A stretch of 20,284 nucleotides of DNA from assembly GCA_025201845.1 (NCBI GenBank), contig MU603936.1:2705-22988 (forward strand), written 5' to 3'. The position numbers and the translations under genes were made by a program. This DNA is from Martensiomyces pterosporus. Lineage: Eukaryota > Kickxellomycota > Kickxellomycetes > Kickxellales > Kickxellaceae. Positions within the stretch are counted from its first letter, which is position 1. Every line of letters begins with the position of its first letter. A model generated the notes under the pieces. The model ran no database searches, was not told the DNA's origin, and was given only the letters and a program-made list of their open reading frames with translations. Positions 18,054-20,284 of this stretch are shown piece by piece.

Positions 18054-19754
18054 ATGTCAAGCAACAGAGCAAGCGGCAATTCCAGGCGCCACCCACACCC
18101 GCCCACGCCGCAGACAGCAAGGCAGCAGCAAGCAGCAGCAGATGGTCGTGGAGGCACGTCGGCTGGCAGCAGCATGGCTCTTTCGGATGCCAGCTTTGCG
18201 CAGGCCAACATCGACTTGGAGCGGCTGTGGAACCGCGTCATCAACTCCACCAGGATGAGCAGCAATACCGACGACCCGCTGCTGGGTGCCCGAGCACAGT
18301 ACATTGGCAGACAGCCTGCGGGTTCGCAGCCTGCTAGCGCCAGCCGCGCTCGCCGCAGCCAGCCCAGAGCACGTGTGGACACACAGAGCTCCAGCAACAA
18401 CAATAGCTCCGGCCAGAGCACTGGCTGGATAGCAGTCAATCCTGGTGGGTGGGAGCAACTGGTGGCAGCAGACACGGCTGGCGCTGTTCGCCCGAGGTCG
18501 CGCAGACGGCTGAGCAGCTCGGGAAGGGGCCAGCCCGGCACATTCACACTGGCCTCGAGCATCTCGCCACCGCTTGTTTCGAGATATGCCAGACCTGTGC
18601 CACGCTTGTCCCCGCTGCCGCCCCTGCCCGGAGTCACTGGGCGAATGAGCATCTATGCGGGAAATGGCGACGACCATGAGGAGGAGGATGACGACGAGTT
18701 TGATTCGGACGAGATCCAGGGCCCCACACTGCGCATCGATCCCGACGACATTGACGAGGACATTGGGAGCTTCCACTCGAGCGACGAGGACGAGGACGAG
18801 GACGAAGGCGAGGAAGACATGGAGCACATCGGGTGGGACGAATACGGCATGCCAATTGGTGTTCTCGGAAACCCCATCTCCGGAGGTCCCGAGATGCTCA
18901 TCTCCAACATGAATAGCGCCACGCTCAGAGCGCTAGGAGCAAATCTGTCGGCTGCAAACGCGAGGAGAGCCAGAGCCACTGCCTCTCTCTCCAGGCGCGG
19001 CGCCAGCAGCAGACCTCAGGCCAGCTTGATCGTCCGGCAGGCGTGGAACAAGGAGCGTGCGTGGAAACCACACATCTACCAGGAACCGGTGCCCAACATC
19101 AACCTGGGCGTCGTGCCGAATGCATACCAGCGCGAGCGGCAGTTCAATATGCCCGGTGCGTGGACAGACACATCGCGCCAGTTCTCGGTGAACCCTGCTA
19201 TCCACGTGCTGGACTTTGACTGCACGAATGCGGATGACATGGGCCGCGGCAGCCTAAACAACCTGTTTGCGGCGGACAAGTCCATGTTCGTCACCACGAG
19301 GGCTGCGAACGTGAACTTGGAGCTCGCGTTCATACCGGACCAAGGATCGGCACATACCAGGCACTGCGTTGTCGAGCGCATATTGATTCAGTCGCCGCTG
19401 GCCAGACCGCCGTGCACGGAGCTGATGGTCTTTGCGTCTAGCCGCAGATGCAGCTTCTCGGAGCTGGCGAGATACGACGACTACACGTTTGCGAAGTACG
19501 AGAAGCTGGCCAAGCGCATCGAGCGGCTGGGGAACAATGCTAGCTTGGATGACCCGCTGCCCATTGCCTACTTTTGGCTCTCGGAGGAGGAGGGGTATAA
19601 ACAGCTGCAGTGCCTGCCGCAGGGCAAGGCGTGCAAGTATGTCTACGTCAAGATGCTGCGCGGGCAGGTGCCGGGACAGCCCATGTCGCTCAGGCTGATC
19701 CGGATCTTTGGGTGGCAGGGTCCTCGCTCGTTCTCCGAGGCTGCGATATGCTGA
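18054..19754 (+). CDS. Conserved acidic protein with C-terminal galactose-binding/DOC-like domain
   Basis: Single-exon protein of 566 residues; I do not recognise a named family. Residues 1-200 are disordered, rich in Ser, Gln, Arg and Pro. Residues 207-257 form a strongly acidic tract (EEEDDDEFDSDE, DEDEDEDEGEEDMEH). Residues ~300-320 are basic. From ~325 to 566 the sequence becomes ordered and looks conserved: RQAWNKERAWKPHIYQEP, a block around HVLDFDCTN (384-392), VVERILIQSP (439-448), CTELMVFAS, PIAYFWLSEEEGYKQLQCLP, KYVYVKMLRG and LIRIFGWQGPRSF. The alternating hydrophobic strands and the closing LIRIFGWQGP strand fit a galactose-binding-like jelly roll such as the DOC/APC10 fold. That call is fold-level inference, not family identity. 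The start at 18054 has a favourable AAAATG context. The protein could be a nuclear or ubiquitin-linked adaptor, but no function can be assigned. Confidence 0.65.
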   Translation: MSSNRASGNSRRHPHPPTPQTARQQQAAADGRGGTSAGSSMALSDASFAQANIDLERLWNRVINSTRMSSNTDDPLLGARAQYIGRQPAGSQPASASRARRSQPRARVDTQSSSNNNSSGQSTGWIAVNPGGWEQLVAADTAGAVRPRSRRRLSSSGRGQPGTFTLASSISPPLVSRYARPVPRLSPLPPLPGVTGRMSIYAGNGDDHEEEDDDEFDSDEIQGPTLRIDPDDIDEDIGSFHSSDEDEDEDEGEEDMEHIGWDEYGMPIGVLGNPISGGPEMLISNMNSATLRALGANLSAANARRARATASLSRRGASSRPQASLIVRQAWNKERAWKPHIYQEPVPNINLGVVPNAYQRERQFNMPGAWTDTSRQFSVNPAIHVLDFDCTNADDMGRGSLNNLFAADKSMFVTTRAANVNLELAFIPDQGSAHTRHCVVERILIQSPLARPPCTELMVFASSRRCSFSELARYDDYTFAKYEKLAKRIERLGNNASLDDPLPIAYFWLSEEEGYKQLQCLPQGKACKYVYVKMLRGQVPGQPMSLRLIRIFGWQGPRSFSEAAIC

Positions 19755-20185
19755 CCAACATGTACAAAGTGTCCTCTTGCTGCCCTGACAAATCGGGCAA
19801 AAAAATGGTTTGACAGTCTATCAAAACACGCCATGTCTATTCATCACCGCACCCAGCATGTCGTTGACATGTAGTCGACTGGATCGCGCTGGTGAAAAGC
19901 AGCGAAGAGTCTGGAATGCCAGCTGCCTGTGTGGGGTACACAAGTGTCGAGACTCGCAATATCAGATCCGAGCTGGCCAGCAGAGCTGGATTTCAGAAAC
20001 CAAGTGCAAGCCACGTAAGGCGCTGCACAGCTCGTGGAGCTGTCCGCCACTTGGCGTGCTTTCAGCTCTAGACTGCACTTGGCAAACATGGGCACTTGAC
20101 CCTGCACAGCAATACCACAAAATTATATTTATTACACAGCGAACACGCTGCTGGCAGTGCCACCGAAATGAGACATCAGCTGCAA
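19755..20185. other. Convergent intergenic region, DOC-like gene and CPY
   Basis: These 431 bases separate two convergent genes and should hold both 3' untranslated regions. The stretch AAATTATATTTATTACAC (20119-20136) is AT-rich and may serve CPY transcript 3' end formation on the minus strand. Neither of the two ~90-140-codon open frames resembles a known protein. Confidence 0.5.
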
Positions 20186-20284
20186 CTAGGCAAATGGCTT
20201 GTTCTCCAGCCAGCGGTTGATCATGTCCAGCGAATTGGCAGGCTGGTCGTAGGGCACCATGTGTCCGGCGCGGAACACCCTCAG
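20186..20284 (-). CDS. Carboxypeptidase Y C-terminus (partial)
   Basis: The last 32 codons and stop (TAG, 20188-20186) of a vacuolar serine carboxypeptidase running off the right edge. LRVFRAGHMVPYDQPANSLD contains the GHMVPYDQP block that carries the catalytic histidine of S10-family peptidases. It is followed by MINRWLENKPFA, the usual end helix. CPY is made as a secreted preproenzyme, sorted to the vacuole, and removes C-terminal residues from peptides. Nothing here is broken. The DNA is very close to the relic at 445-705, with identical runs of 14-17 bases, for example 464-477 against 20190-20203. Confidence 0.9.
   Translation of the reverse strand: MRVFRAGHMVPYDQPANSLDMINRWLENKPFA

Noticed and set aside
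17189..18337. 382-codon plus-strand frame crossing the Era 5' region, the divergent promoter and the start of the DOC-like gene
   Set aside because: It reads through the A17 tract and low-complexity promoter DNA, overlaps two better-supported genes in other frames, and has no recognisable domain.

Overview
This is a nuclear window from a eukaryotic, almost certainly fungal, genome. The genes carry short GT-AG introns and encode fungal-type proteins: Yop1, Bre1, Nap1, a Cbp4-like bc1 assembly factor, a mitochondrial Era GTPase and carboxypeptidase Y (CPY). Most coding regions are a single exon or nearly so, have GC-rich third positions, and sit 200-900 bases apart. An F-box/leucine-rich-repeat-like protein with an N-terminal LPPHVIESIL-type motif resembles the large families seen in early-diverging Kickxellomycotina fungi such as Coemansia. 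That placement is an inference; the fungal assignment is firm.

Layout, left to right. Positions 1-205 (-) hold the N-terminus of a secreted protein running off the left edge. Positions 445-705 (-) hold a decayed 3' piece of a CPY gene with an internal deletion. Positions 1091-2734 (+) encode the F-box/LRR-like protein. Positions 3348-4551 (-) encode a four-exon YOP1/REEP gene, convergent with the F-box gene. Positions 5143-8844 (-) encode a 1233-residue TBC-domain RabGAP with a very long disordered N-terminal region. Positions 9699-12640 (-) encode a two-exon BRE1 H2B ubiquitin ligase. Positions 13569-13739 (+) encode a 56-residue Tom6-like protein, which leaves a wide divergent promoter region shared with BRE1. 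Positions 14001-15248 (-) encode NAP1, 15772-16020 (-) a CBP4-like protein, and 16242-17693 (-) a mitochondrial Era GTPase. Positions 18054-19754 (+) encode an acidic protein with a conserved C-terminal domain that looks like a galactose-binding/DOC-type beta-sandwich. At 20186-20284 (-) is the C-terminus of another CPY gene running off the right edge.

The genes are not a pathway cluster. They are mostly housekeeping genes covering ER shaping, Rab regulation, chromatin (BRE1, NAP1) and mitochondrial biogenesis (Tom6-like, Cbp4-like, Era). The more mobile part is the left 3 kb, where CPY fragments lie beside a member of a lineage-expanded F-box-like family. I saw no tRNA, rRNA, CRISPR array, transposon with recognisable ends, or virus-like sequence. 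I did not find a clearly new biological system. The best leads are the bracketing CPY copies with a deletion-bearing relic, a duplicated RRS(S)MAESGVF motif in the RabGAP, a CAAX-like NAP1 terminus, and the uncharacterised acidic jelly-roll protein.
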